64,000 bases of DNA from Bugula neritina. Taxonomy: Eukaryota > Bryozoa > Gymnolaemata > Cheilostomatida > Bugulidae. Of the stretch, positions 1 to 12,764 are shown in pieces (positions within the stretch are counted from its first letter, which is position 1; every line of letters begins with the position of its first letter). A program made the position numbers and the translations under genes. The notes below the pieces were generated by a model. It did no database searches and was not told where the DNA came from. It saw only the letters and a list, made by a program, of their open reading frames with translations. Location of the stretch: positions 12,629,081 through 12,693,080 of the forward strand of contig OZ037767.1 of the NCBI GenBank assembly GCA_964035545.1, written 5' to 3'.

Positions 1-71
1 GTGTAACAAGTGAATGCAGCTGACCACACTATAACTACCTCAGAGTTATACTATGAAATACAAAGGCATAC

Positions 72-3000
72 CTGTCCATTCTGTATGACTACCTCTACAC
101 TCCTGGCTACCAGTTTAGCTGCATCCACCACTTGTTCTTGACAAGCCGGATTTCCTATTGTTGGTGCTGCCACCTGGTTGTAATATATTACATCAACTAT
201 TATAATGCAAAGCTCTCAATAGTCTAAAACTTCAGCAGAATAATTGTTAAGTTAGGGGCGCAGAGCGCTAAGCTCTCGTAGTGGCACTCTCAGCTAATAA
301 AAAAGATAAGAGCCACTCATGCTATGAATTTAGAGCTGAACCATTCATACTTACCTTCACCACAAAAGTCCGGGGAGAGAAAGAAAAAGAATAAATTCGT
401 ACAACAAAAAACATGTAACTTAAAGACACAACAACTACAGTAAGTAGTATTTAAATAATGGTTTCTCATTGTAGCCAATTTTAATGTCAATCATGAAGGT
501 CTACAATCTGAGCAAAATACATTCTGATTGGTTTAACCAGAGATCCGGGTTCTTTAATCAGGTCAAAGGTTTTCTGCCACCCGGTGGTTGTTTCTGTATT
601 TGTAGAAAACCTGAGATTTACTGATTCCAACCAACAAATATTTTGCACAGAGTAGAAATATATTCTGCAGAGATACAAATATTTAAAAAAAGATCTTCAA
701 ATATTCAAAAAGATATCCTTGAGCCTTACATTGTGCATTTACATCACAATTTTTTCTCTTACATCATTATGGAAATTACCATCTAAACAAAAATATATTT
801 AGATTCAGTAAATTTCAAGCTTTCTAGAGGTATAAAAGGGAGTAGAAAACCTTCAAAATTTTTGAATGACAACAGCAAAATTAAAATGAAATCACAAACT
901 ACAATTACCTTTCCAGTGTTGCGTAACAGCTAATAAAACCCAAAGAATTATTTGTTAATGCATTAGTATGTAAATAATAAGTCTGAATTCCCAGACAGGA
1001 AATTGTAACAAATAGACACCAGCCCCAGGAATAAACTTAAACCTCAAACTAATAACCAGAATCTCAAGTTATTGATGCTAAGTTTGAGTTTGAAATGCAT
1101 GGGTTGCTTCTTCAAACCAATCAGAAAACATGATTCATACTTGAGGCTAACCAATAGCATTCGTTTTATAGTTACAAGTAGTATTACCTTGGTACAGCCA
1201 ACTAGCTGTGACGTTGCCAGGGCACACTGAGTAGCACTAGATATCACGCTATTTTGTAACTCCTGCTCAGCTGTGTTATTAGCTACGGCCTTAGCCTTCA
1301 GTACAAGGTTGGCGGTGGCGTTAGCAACTGCCTTAGCTAGGGCTAACAGGGCGTCCTCGTAGCTTGTGTCCTCACCATCGCTGTATCCCACATCCCTGAT
1401 GATGTCTCCACTAGCCTCCCCTACCTGCGCACCATACACATAATGTAGTTACAGAGCTAAACTACGACCCAAATACAGCAGAGAAAATTTTGCACGGAGA
1501 AGCTTTCCTAGACAAGAAAGATAGTCATGGCATAAAATAAAGCTGAAAGAGAACTGCTAAAATGCATCAGCAAAAATTATTAAATTCATTCTCGTTATTT
1601 TATACTTTCAATAAAATTAAAAATGAATTTCGAACAATGCAACTGAAGCAGGTTTAATGTTAAAAGCTTAAAGTTTTATTTCCAATCAAAATTTTGAATT
1701 GAAATAGCTACAGTGCCGGTTTATTAGTTAGTTGTGAAAAGTAGCAGGACGGGAAATAAATCAAATCCAGAAGAAGAGATTGGGGGCGTCAGACAGAGTG
1801 CCATAGACTATGACTTGTGACTATGGCTATGAGAGGATTTGCATGTCAAAGAGAATGAAAGCCCATCACTTTATAGAAAGCTATCTAGTTATGAGTCAGG
1901 AAACACCAGTACTAAAAGTTTCAATCTAACCCCTCCCCCCCCCCTCGTGAGTCACTAGCAGAATATCACCTCGACATACCTTGGTAGCAGCACCCAATAG
2001 CGCTGTCCTAGGCTCCTTGCTGTCAGGTTGGGCAGCGTTAAGTAGATCACTGAGAGCCCCAGTCATCTTACGGGCAGCATCTAGTAGAGTCTGGCCATTT
2101 CCTCCCTCCTCATTCCTGAGAGCAGCTATCAGCTTCACATCTCTCGATAGTCCATGCATGTTGGAAGATCTGTGGAGTGATAAATAAACAATAAATGGAA
2201 TCATGTATTTACTTTATAAGTCACTCATCAGCAGTCATAGATCACGCTACGTTCATCACACTGATGCAACCAAAAGACAAAACCACAAGTGTACATACAA
2301 TTCCTACACTGTATATACAGTACTTACACTGTATGCACAACACTTACATTATACATAAAATACTTACATAGTATGTACGGCAGAGCCAACGCCGGAGTAG
2401 TCCGGCTCGTCGTAGCTGTTGGACGTCATGTTGATTATCTGAGCTGTGGCAGCGTTTACGGCTGACAGATGGGAGCTGACGTTCTGCTTTGATACGTCAA
2501 ACGTGTTGTTCCTCCATTTCCGAGAAGCCTGGATATATATTTTATTGAATGTAGCGAAAATCAGTCACTTATATTACTATTTTGGAGTTATGTTCTCTAC
2601 ATACTTATAAATTCCATATTACATCATTTTGTAACCTGCTTCCTGGTTACCCATAATCCCTCTCTTTTGTTTCTGTTTCCATTAAAATACATTGCTGAAC
2701 TATATTCCTAAACTGAATAATTCATTTACATCTAAGTAAATCAACATATTTTAAAGGATTGCTCAATCTTAGTTTAATACAATCACATTATAATTATGAA
2801 CTATAATCTAATGTGTATGCAAACAATTGTGGCTTTGCAAAGGGATATGTGCCTAGAAAACAGCTTTTCAAAATTCCAATTTTGAGGGAGGTAAAATTTT
2901 CAGCCATGAAAAAGAATAGCCTAATACGTGACGTGTGAACGCCAGTAACTATGCTGCACGTGCTAACTATAACGCTAGTATTCAAGGTTGCTGGGCACAA

Positions 3001-6000
3001 CATCAACCAATAACGCTCAAGCAGTTACAGTGCGCTATATAGGTCAGCTTTGGTGTGCCCGTAATATTGTACAATCTAACCTAGTTTAGATCGATCGCAG
3101 GCATTCATCCTAAAGAATGCATGTTTTTGCAAGGCTTTTTTCTAATGTTTACAAGCAAAATATAGCCTAATGTTATCACATACATGTTATTTAAAATGTC
3201 AAAAAACTATAGATTGAGATAATTCACATTTGCACTTCTATAAATATACAAATTACAAGCTAAAAGATTACATCTCACAGTCATATTTCTATAGTTATTC
3301 ATTTGTATAGTCACGTGACCAGCAGGAATGCTGGCGCTGTTACGTCACATTTCCCAGCTCATTTCAAAATCGGCGTTTTGGCTGTTACCAATCTACACCC
3401 TCAACTTCAACTAACTTTTTCTACCTTTGGTCAAATGCTTTTTGTCAATGCATGCTTAGAAAAACACAATATTATGTGTGTTTGACCTAAATGGCCATTT
3501 ATTAGACAAGATAGAGCAATCCTTTAATGCAGCTTATTATTAGAATCCCAAGTGCTGTGAAAACATAAGAAGACAATTCTAAATAGTTTGAGTGCCACAT
3601 AAATGTGATTTCAAAAAGACAATTAGTTATAGTTTATTTCATACATGCCATGTCAACTAATAACTGTTGAACAAAACAGGACCTGTTTAGCCTCACAACA
3701 GAACAAACTGAAGTCACACATACTCATGCATACACTTTAAATGTTGAGATATTACAGTGCACAGTTCACATACAAGTAGCACCATATAGTACAGTACTAA
3801 AGAAGGTACTAGCAATGACCTCTAGCGGTGAACTTACAGCGTCGTCGCCGAGGTGGGGCAGGTCAGGTCTGCTCTCAATGTCGTTCTCTGCATTCTGAAT
3901 ACCGGTTATGGCGGAACTGATAGTACCTAGTAGAGCTCTCTGACTCTGGTTGAGTCCAGCATGCAGGGCGGAGTTCTGACCCTACCGCACCAAAAAATCA
4001 TAGCAAGCATTAGAACTCAGTCAAAGCCAAGGTAGGAAAGCAGTGAAACCATATATACAACAAATATATACAAGTTAGTCAAGTGAGCAAATGAAAGGTT
4101 GGCAAGATTCATTTCACATAAAATACCTATAATAAGAGTGAGTCAGTTTTAGTGACTTGTTTGGAGCTAAGGCTGAGCTATTGTGACTCGGCAAATACAG
4201 GAGTTATCTACCTTCGTCAGTAAAGTTAAAGACTACAGCACCAACTCACCCTACTGGAGTTGGGGGCAAAGTGTTGAATGCCAGAGCGGCTGTTGACTGT
4301 AGGGAATTGAGCTTGGCCCATGCTCCTAACATCATAGTAAGGTGGGGGCCCGTTTGTACTGTTCCGTATAACACCAGGAACCGCGACACTCTCCATTGTG
4401 GCGTGGCCCTTCTTAGATGTGTTGTGTTGGATTATAGTGGCTCTACAGAATACAGCGTTGCGATTGGCTAATCTGGAATAGCGCTTATACAAAGTAGATA
4501 AGAGTCAGAAGTTATATTCTCTTTAGTGTACATGCTACTAGCTACCATTACATGAAATGGAAGAAAAATTTTGTTGGGAGTAAAACTGTAATTATAAAAT
4601 TTAGAACTAGCAGCTTTTTGTCAACAACAAAAACCATAAAACATTTTAGGTATTTTTTACTAAAAATTATGTTTTTAATTCTAAATTTTATAAATTTGAA
4701 TCCAATAGTCTTAGAGCTTTCCTAAATCCTACAGAGCCATGTACATGACTAAAGACACCTAAGAGTTGTTGAATCTATAAGATATGTTCGATATAAAAAC
4801 ATTTTCTATAGCATATGTCAGACCATCTAATGGATATAATATACTAGTCTATACTAATATTACCTGTAATATATTAATACTATACTGCAATAAATAATCA
4901 TAACCAAAATGGACATTTCAATTTCAGCAAGTAAATTCAAGCCAGACTCACTTTGCAGGAGTTACGCTCTCCTCTAACATGGTAGACTCTTCGTCCGCCT
5001 CAAGTCCATAGTGATCTTTGTCTTTTTGCTGTAATATAAGTCATACTGTCTAAGTTAGACTACACAGACTGGCACATTGTTTCCAGTAGCACCACATTAG
5101 AAAGTATACAAACACAGAAATGACAGAAAAGAGAACTCCAGCACTTTCTGATCTTATTACAGTAAATAAGTAACTTCTAAACAAATCCTAGTTTATATGA
5201 ATAATAAAACATTCTTCAAAGCAATTTTATATACATTTGTTTGGTTTTTAAAAAAAGCAATTTATTTCATACTCAAATATTTCCATTTCTTGACATCTTT
5301 ATTTAATCAAGGTAATCACAGCACAGAATTTGTAAAAATAGCATTCAATCACAGATTTAATATGGAAGATATATTCATCATATTAACACACACAACATCT
5401 CACTCCATATACTACAAGTAATGCATTACACTAACCAATACAAGTAATTTACATTACATTAACCAATACAAGTAGTACATTATACTAACCAACACTAGTA
5501 ATGCATCACACTAACCAATACACATAATAACTCACTCTCTTCAATATGATGTCAATGTAACCAGCTATCAAAGCACTAATCTGTTCTCCTTCCGAGGTCT
5601 CCACGCTGTACAGGATGTCGTGATCACCAAAGTCAAGGTTGAAACTTTTCGGAGATGCAGCCCAGCGCAGTACATGAGTCAAGGGCCAAGTCTGTGTATC
5701 ATACACAATAAGAATAAACCTTGTGCAGGGAGTTTAGATAGTAATACAGTGCTCTCTCCATATCTCACGGATTCAATTCTCATGAAACTCCACAGGTGAC
5801 AAGACGGGCTTGAACCCTAGTTACGTGGCTTATGAATGTGTTTATAGGGGCAAAATGGCCTAATTTAACGAGATCCGTGCGTTAAATATGATATTCTACT
5901 ATGTCACGAATTGAGGTTTTGGCAGTCACAGCTTAGTGAGATACGGGGAGCAGTGTATAATTGAGCTTAAAAACTGTTTAATGAAAGGCAAATAATAAGT

Positions 6001-9000
6001 TGAAGGCCTTTATTGGTGCTTACAAAAGAAGTACTGTTTAACCTTGCATAATACAGTCATGAGACACTTTAGTATTTCTAAGAGTATATCAGCATGTGAC
6101 TCCCTAATATATCTTTATGTTATACAGATTCTGCAAATTTCAGCTTTTCCAATGACATTTAAAAACCAATATGACAGAAGACCTTGAAACAAATCAATGA
6201 AAAAAGAAACTACTGAGCTCCAGAGTTGCGATGCATGACACAAAAATATATAGTTATTAGTGGGTAAAATATATAGTTATTAGTGGGTAAAATATATAGT
6301 TATTAGTGGGTAAAATATATAGTTATTAGTGGGTAAAATCAACCACAGCAGTTTTAGGTGCCTGAGAAAAAAAATATAGCGAAACAAGTCCATGACTTTA
6401 ATGAACTAGGCATGTGGAAAGATGATACAATTAGATAAGAGAAGAAATATCACAATACAATAACATATATAGACAGCTGATACATTTTCAATGAGCACAG
6501 TTTACCTGTAAGACTTCTTTAGTTTTTTCATCTACTCTCACTATAGATTCCTTGTTGACTCCAAACAGCCGAGGAACCAACTTACGTGACGTCTTCATTC
6601 TCTCCTAAAACAGAGCCTTATTTCATGTGTACTCAAAGCAGACCTACAGTTTTAAGTACTTCAACTTGGAAAGTAAACAAGTAAAACGCATCCTGATAAA
6701 AAACTAACTGTATTAAGGGGATTGAAAGGAGCGAATTAGTAAAATGTCACACAAACCAAAAAAGGAAAAGATATACTAATATTTAAAAACTTTTATTTGA
6801 GGTGAGTGAGAAAACATTATGTGTATTGCGACCTTCCTATATACCATTCTTTTAGCTGGATGAGAAAAATTACTCAGAATTGGAACAATAATATTAGTCT
6901 CTCCCACCTAGACTATGTATAATATTAGTCTCTCCCACCTAGACTATGTATAATATTAGTCTCTCCCACCTAGACTAAGTATAATATTAGTCTCTCCCAC
7001 CTAGACTATGTATAATATTAGTCCCTCCCACCTAGACTATGTATAATATTAGTTACTCCCACCTAGACTATGTATAATATTAGTTACTCCCACCTAGACT
7101 ATGTATAATATTAGTCCCTCCCACCTAGACTATGTATAATATTAGTTACTCCCACCTAGACTATGTATAATATTAGTCCCTCCCACCTAGACTATGTATA
7201 ATATTAGTCCCTCCCACCTAGACTATGTATAAAATTAGTCTCTCCCACCTAGACTATGTATAATATTAGTCCCTCCCACCTAGACTATGTATAATATTAG
7301 TTTCTCCCACCTAGACTAAGTATAATATTAGTCTCTCTCACCTAGACTAAGTATAATATTAGTCCCTCCACCTAGACTAAGTATAATATTAGTTACTCCC
7401 ACCTAGACTGTGTATAATATTAGTCACTCCCACCTAGACTAAGTTTAATATTAGTCCCTCCCACCTAGACTATGTATAATATTAGTCTCTCCCACCTAGA
7501 CTATGTATAATATTAGTCTCTCCCACCTAGACTATGTATAATATTAGTCACTCCCACCTAGACTAAGTATAATATTAGTCCCTCCCACCTAGACTATGTA
7601 TAATATTAGTCCCTCCCACCTAGACTATGTATAATATTAGTCCCTCCCACCTAGACTAAGTATATTAGCCCTTCTCCCCTATACTAAGTACACTTCGTGT
7701 AGAACATGGTACTCACTCTAACTAAGAAGAAGGTAATCCCGTAAGTTTTAAGAGACCTGGCCAGCTGCGTGTACCTCACTTTGGCTTCTACTTCACTCAG
7801 ACTATACAACTGCCTATGCTCCTGGAATATCTTCTTCTCAACGCTCTTTGTTTTTACGTATTCTTTAGGCAAGAAATCTTTTAATCTACAAAACATGTTG
7901 ATTGCATTAAAATAAACTAAAACAAATTTAAAATTTTATTTATGTTAAAGCTATACCAGTTATGCTCTCAATATTGTCTCTATGCTATCATATTACACGC
8001 CAAGTCAAAGTTCTATACTAATTTGTTATTAATTTAGAAAAATTAACTAGAACTAAAAACAAAACATTCTAAATTTATTCTCTTTCTCTCTCCAAAATCA
8101 GGCAGCTGGTTAAAAAGCATGAAGGTAAATTTTTCTCACCAATCTCATATTAAGAGTTATACTATCCTGAACTTTACCAAACAAGTAGATATGAACACGC
8201 AGACGAGCCACCCCATTGTGCTCTTCACCAGCCACATGACAACATAACAGTCACTATACATGGGAAGTAGTCAACACTGTATGTCTACTCACTCAAGGAA
8301 ACCAGGCTTGTGTTTGGTCTCCACGTACGGCCCAAACTGAATGTGACATTGGAAACCAGCAAACTGTACGGCTTCTTCCATGGTGACTGGGTGAGCCCCG
8401 TTCAATATGGCGTCTCTCATCTGATGCAAATAGAATAAGCAGTAATGGTTACTTTAGATCTACTACATTGTGTGGAAATAGTGTAATAAGTATGTATCAA
8501 GTATGTAGTAAGTGAATACTAAGTATGTAGTTATTATATAGTAAGTATAGTAAATATAGTAAGTATGCAGTAAGTAGTGTAAGTATGCAGTAAGTAAAAT
8601 TTTCATACAAGTCTACCATTTAAATATCTCAATTACAACTTTACTGGACACTCATATCACAGAGCCCATTTCATAGCAAGTAAACAAATATATATAATAA
8701 ACAGAATAAATCAATCTTAAGCTAGCTGAGTCTTCACAAGAAATGTTGGGAGTCATTCAGCTAAATATATATAAGTCTGCATCACTTGTATGTGAAGATG
8801 ACGTTGCATTTCATACATTACTGCATACAGCACTATATTTACATACATGTGTATACACATGTATATATACATGTATATACATGTATATATACATGTGTAT
8901 ATACATGTATGTACAGGTATTTATCTGCATACATAAAAGATGTGTATGATAGACAGTGTATGTACATGTACACACACTTACTAGCATGTATATTATGGGC

Positions 9001-12000
9001 AGTGTATATACACATATATAAACTTACCTGTACATATACTATGAGCAATGTATGTCCACATACACACACTTACCTGTACATATAACAGATTCAATTGTAT
9101 CGGGTCTCTGGCATCTATATTCTGGTCAGAGAAGAAAAGTTTTCGTTTCAACAGCAGAGTATCTCCTTCTGTGACTGACTGCTCCCGCAACGTCTTCCCG
9201 TGATCCAACCAGTTCACTGTCAGTAGAACACAACTCCTTACATACAACTCCAGGGAACACAACTCCTTACATACAACTCCAGGGACACAACTCCTTACAT
9301 ACAACTCCAGGAACACAACTCTTTACATACAACTCCAGGAACACAACTCCGTACATACAACTCCAGGAACACAACTCCGTACATACAACTCCAGGAACAC
9401 AACTCCGTACATACAACTCCAGGGAACACAACTCCTTACATACAACTGCAGGGAACACAACTCCTTACATACAACTGCAGGAAACAAAACTCCTTCCATA
9501 CGACTCCAGGGAACAAAACTCCTTACATACAACTTCAGAGAACACAACTCCTTACATACAACTCCAGGGAACAAAACTCCATAGACTAAAGCTCTATAAC
9601 TACAAAACTCTATAGAACACAACTCCAAAACACAACTTTAGAAAACACAAGGGGGATAAAATAATAAAGATATGTATACTGTAGAGGTGGAGAAGGGGAT
9701 AAGACTGTGTATACTCTAGAGATAGGGAGGGTAATGATGTATATACTGTATGAAATAACTCAGTAACGCACATGCTTGTTGAATTACTGAGCAATGAGGA
9801 ATGTCCACAAGTAAACATTTAGTTCTGTGTAGTATAAACATCAGCTACTAGTCATCTCATGATATCCAGATGGCATAAAAATCTACAGCTTTGAAACATG
9901 CTTCAAGTATGTGCTATCAGAGGTATTTATCACATAAAGTAAACATCCATCTATGTAAGTCAGTCATGTGGTACTAATAAAAACAATGTAAGGAATAAAG
10001 GAATTCTACTGCTGCCTATGTACACAATAGCATTTCCTCTACCAGCTAGTTTAACCATGAAACAGCCAGCAACCAAAACCCAAAAGATAAAATTACTCTA
10101 CATCTGTCTAAGCTTTGACAATGTTCAACCTACAATATTGATTATATATAGACTGAAGAAACTGCAAAGACAGGATGCCAGTATAGAAATCTACATCGAT
10201 AGCGTAACATTAGTCCATGTATAGCTTTCAAATCTGCGTTGATTAATAAAATATCAACCAGAGTGGATGTATTTAAGTTTGACAGAAGGTTTTTCGGTAT
10301 GCTCAAGATTAAAGGATTTTCAGGGTACTAATAGAATTGCCTCCTTTACTTACATTCGTCATCTGTGTGTAACTTCTTTTTCATTTCCTCCAGTTTTTTC
10401 CTCTCCATCCTTGCTATTGTAGACTGTTTCTTTAGAGTAGACATATTCTCCTTCTCTTCGGGTAATTCAAATATAAGAGAATATTCATCGTGATTGGTGA
10501 TGCCTAAACAAAGAGAAGATAACCCTAGAGACAATAACTAGAGGGAGGCTAACACTTGAAAAATATACAAAAATGAGCAGCAGCCAGCAGCATTCTGGCA
10601 GCTATGTATTGTCATTCTAGCCAACAGCATGGAGTGCACAGTTTTTGGCAAATAAACTTTGCATTACCAGAATTTTAAACTTAATGACTTGGCTCAGTTA
10701 AAAGAGATACTGAAGGGCAACTATTAAAATAGTATTAAAAATATAAAACACACCAATGAAACTTTCATTAAATAACTTTGTTACAACCAATTAAAAGATA
10801 AAATTACTGAAGATAGTTCTACAAGTCCTGACTTTTTGAAAAAGCAATCAAAATGAGCAAATTGTTGAAAAATAACCAAATTTCAACAAACACAATCTCA
10901 TGAATCACGAAAAATACTGCAGAAAACATCTACTTACCAATCCTGCTGCAGATCACCACCATGAGCTGACTGACCATGTGACTATCGTCCACCTGTAGCG
11001 TCTTCACAGCATCGTCTAACATACGCACTCTCAGAATTCTCATTTTAGACTTGTACTGCAGTATATCCTGTAATGAGAGGAGACAAATCCCAAACAATAG
11101 TTTTACTAACTGTAGCAGTCCACTGTAGCAGAATTTAAACAGTTTATTGACAGAAAATTAGGTAGAAGCGTTGGCATGGAAATATCTAATGAAAAAGTCA
11201 TGAAGATGAAATGTTACAGTTGTACTAATATAATAGCGAGTGTTTTACTCAATAAATTTATTATTTGACGTTACAAATCTCGTGAAAACAAATTTGGCTC
11301 CCAAGTATTCATAAAGTGAAATGCTGACTTATTCAACTGATGCTATTGATATTGTACTTTAATCATCAAAACACTGTCATGTTAGTAAAACATGTGCTTA
11401 CCCCATTTCTTAGTAGATAGTATTCCAGAGAGCGGGCATTGTCCAACCACACCCCTTTCTTAGGGTCTTCATCCGCAAGAAATAGTCCATACTCTTGAGC
11501 TAAACAAAGTATCAAATTGTATTCAGAATCTTGTTTGAAGCAAATATAAAATATTTCTCAATATGCAGTATTTCAACATATATAGAAAGTTGGAAACATT
11601 AACCATGTTGTTATGAACAGCAATATGACCCGAGCATTGATTACCATCCAAAGCGTTAAACTTTATATACACACAATACAAGGGGAACAACTCTTACTTG
11701 CCGAATCCTGTATCAATATTTTTAGACTGGGGTCTTGATCGAAACTCGAGTAGTAGCAAGACAGTTCAATAGGTTACAATACATTAATAAGTTATCAGGC
11801 TATTAAACCAAACTTAGCAGCTGTAACTGAATTCTCACAAAAAGTTATAATAATTATAATATATATTCACACGAGAAAAGATGAGAAACACTAAACTAAA
11901 CCCATAAGATAGCATATTGGCAGAAGAAGTGAAGACTGCCTGCTAAGGTATTAAGAGTTGTGTGCACTTGCACGGTACTTACGAGACAAGTCAACTGGAA

Positions 12001-12711
12001 AACTATCTGTTGGCAAAATATGAATTCAACTTTTACAATTTTAAAGGAATAAACAACAAACAATAGATTTATATGTTCCAGATTATCAACTTTGTCAAAA
12101 GCTGGGCAAAATATAGTAAGCATTCAGCCCCTCAATCACATGCCACTTACAATCCCATGCTTAGCTGCAGGTGCCCTATAGAAAACATGTGCCCTAAACA
12201 GAGATCTGACAGCTGGTTAAGACATGTCAAACCAGGTACTCGTTGATGCAACTAAATGCAACATGCAAACTACAATATTCCTTTGAATTATTCTATAAGC
12301 AGCTCCAGGTTGGGGGTGACTGAGTGCAGTAGTTTACGGTTCTCTAGTTTAGAGTTGCGGGTTTCCATGAACCCCAACTCTAAACTCTAAACTACAGACT
12401 ACTGCACTCAGTCATTCTCTCCACTCAGAGCTCGTATAGAACCATTCCCGTGTCAGTTGATAAAAATTTGTTTTAGAAAACAGTTTCTCTTTTCTCTTCT
12501 CAACAACACAATACGACAGCATTACAATAGAGGCAGCAAGGATCAGGCAATGAGCAGCAATATCAATATCCTTACGATTTCCTCTGTTTGCTTCCTGGAC
12601 TTTGTGTCGTATGAAATTGCAGGCATCAAACACCATCATGCCAGGCTCAAACTGCATGGTCTTCACCTGCTGACTAGTGTCAATGCATATCTTGAGAGAC
12701 AGAGTGGCCAT
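72..12711 (-). CDS. TLN: Talin, N-terminal 771 codons (FERM head and start of rod), 3' end outside the window
   Basis: Talin links integrin tails to actin and activates integrins at the plasma membrane. Sixteen exons were read on the minus strand: 12711-12576, 11499-11402, 11067-10938, 10503-10354, 9216-9074, 8420-8293, 7885-7717, 6604-6506, 5691-5536, 5028-4952, 4442-4250, 3981-3838, 2528-2368, 2169-1980, 1424-1188, 173-72. All junctions are GT-AG and the phases sum to exactly 771 codons. Order: F0 about residues 1-85 (KTMQFEPGMMVFDAC), F1 to about 200 (GITNHDEYSL, LHTDDELNWLDHG), F2 to about 310 (SDQNIDARDPIQLNLLYVQ, LKDFLPKEYV), F3 about 311-403 (KLVPRLFGV, RWAASPKSF, SALIAGYIDIILK), linker with DEESTMLEESVTP, then rod bundles R1-R2 (ALVLKAKAVA-like, TQCALATSQLVGCTK). 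The F3 tryptophan that contacts integrin NPxY (W359 in vertebrate talin, from memory) is W361 here, and L325 corresponds to L327. The calpain-site region of the linker is divergent. Vertebrate talins have about 2540 residues, so roughly 1750 lie left of the window. Confidence 0.96.
2755..3523. mobile_element. TTAA-flanked inverted-repeat element (nonautonomous DNA transposon)
   Basis: A 769-bp segment in a talin intron starts AGGATTGCTCAATCTTAG and ends with the inverse (CTATCTTGTCTAAT side reading AGGATTGCTCTATC on the other strand). It is bordered on both sides by TTAA (2751-2754 and 3524-3527). TTAA duplications are typical of piggyBac and Kolobok groups. No transposase is visible, so it is nonautonomous. 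Superfamily is an inference. Confidence 0.7.
5747..5955. mobile_element. Tc1/mariner-like MITE
   Basis: A 209-bp element in a talin intron begins CAGTGCTCTCTCCATATCTC. On the opposite strand its other end begins CACTGCTCCCCGTATCTCAC. It is flanked by TA on both sides. The CAGTG-type end with a TA duplication is the pattern of Tc1/mariner (pogo/Tigger-like) miniature elements. No coding sequence is seen. Confidence 0.65.
6244..6341. repeat. 23-bp tandem repeat, about four copies
   Basis: A unit containing TAGTTATTAGTGGGTAAA recurs with period 23 (starts at 6251, 6274, 6297, 6320), practically without mismatches. It lies in the talin intron between the exons at 6604-6506 and 5691-5536. Confidence 0.95.
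6889..7690. repeat. 31-bp minisatellite, about 25 copies
   Basis: A unit of type CTCCCACCTAGACTATG plus TATAATATTAGTC recurs every 31 bp for about 800 bp. Variation is confined mainly to a few positions (TCTCTC, TCCCTC, TTACTC, and ATG versus AAG). It fills most of one talin intron and ends about 27 bp from the exon ending at 7717, so it abuts that exon's donor site. Confidence 0.97.
8826..9070. repeat. ATG/TATACA-type microsatellite with degenerate copies
   Basis: Alternating purine-pyrimidine sequence rich in ACATGTATATAC, with CACTTACCTGTACATAT repeats toward the right end. The last of these contains the real donor of the talin exon 9216-9074. Another copy of the same donor-like string (cttacctgtaca) occurs at about 9025-9036. 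The region has no coding value. Confidence 0.85.
9222..9615. repeat. 28/29-bp minisatellite abutting a talin acceptor site
   Basis: About 13 copies of a unit of type GGAACACAACTCCTTACATA plus CAACTCCA, period 28-29 bp. The array starts within about 10 bp of the acceptor of talin exon 9216-9074. On the minus strand it is open in several frames and reads as repeated ELYVRSCVPGVVCK-like peptides, which are not taken to be protein. Confidence 0.95.
12311..12420. mobile_element. Foldback element, copy 1 of a small family
   Basis: Near-palindrome in the first coding-side intron of talin. The left arm (from 12318) contains GACTGAGTGCAGTAG and TTTAGAGTTG. The right arm (to 12413) is its inverse, CAACTCTAAACTCTAAAC and CTACTGCACTCAGTC, with a spacer of about 8 bp. 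Related foldbacks occur at 49748-49841 and 53676-53802. Confidence 0.7.
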
Positions 12712-12764
12712 GTTTACTCCGCCTTAACTTCCTGCCTGACGAGGCTTCCAGCTCAGTTCAGCAT
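12712..12764 (-). promoter_or_regulatory. Talin 5' UTR part of the start exon, with a three-codon upstream ORF
   Basis: On the minus strand a good acceptor (TTTCCTGTGATTGCAG) ends at 12765, 53 bases before the talin ATG. The start exon therefore probably runs 12764-12576 and an untranslated first exon lies further upstream. If that acceptor is used, the exon begins with ATG CTG AAC TGA, a minimal upstream ORF ahead of the main start, which sits in a favourable context (aaacATGgcc). The distal promoter and first exon were not located. Confidence 0.5.

Noticed and set aside
8826-9085. Open frames of about 70-100 codons on both strands rich in Tyr, Ile, Cys and His
   Set aside because: Translation of an ACATGTATATAC microsatellite; composition follows the repeat.
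9267-9628. Frames coding for repeated ELYVRSCVPGVV-like peptides
   Set aside because: Translation of the 28-bp minisatellite; not multiple-of-three in period, so no stable repeat protein is encoded.
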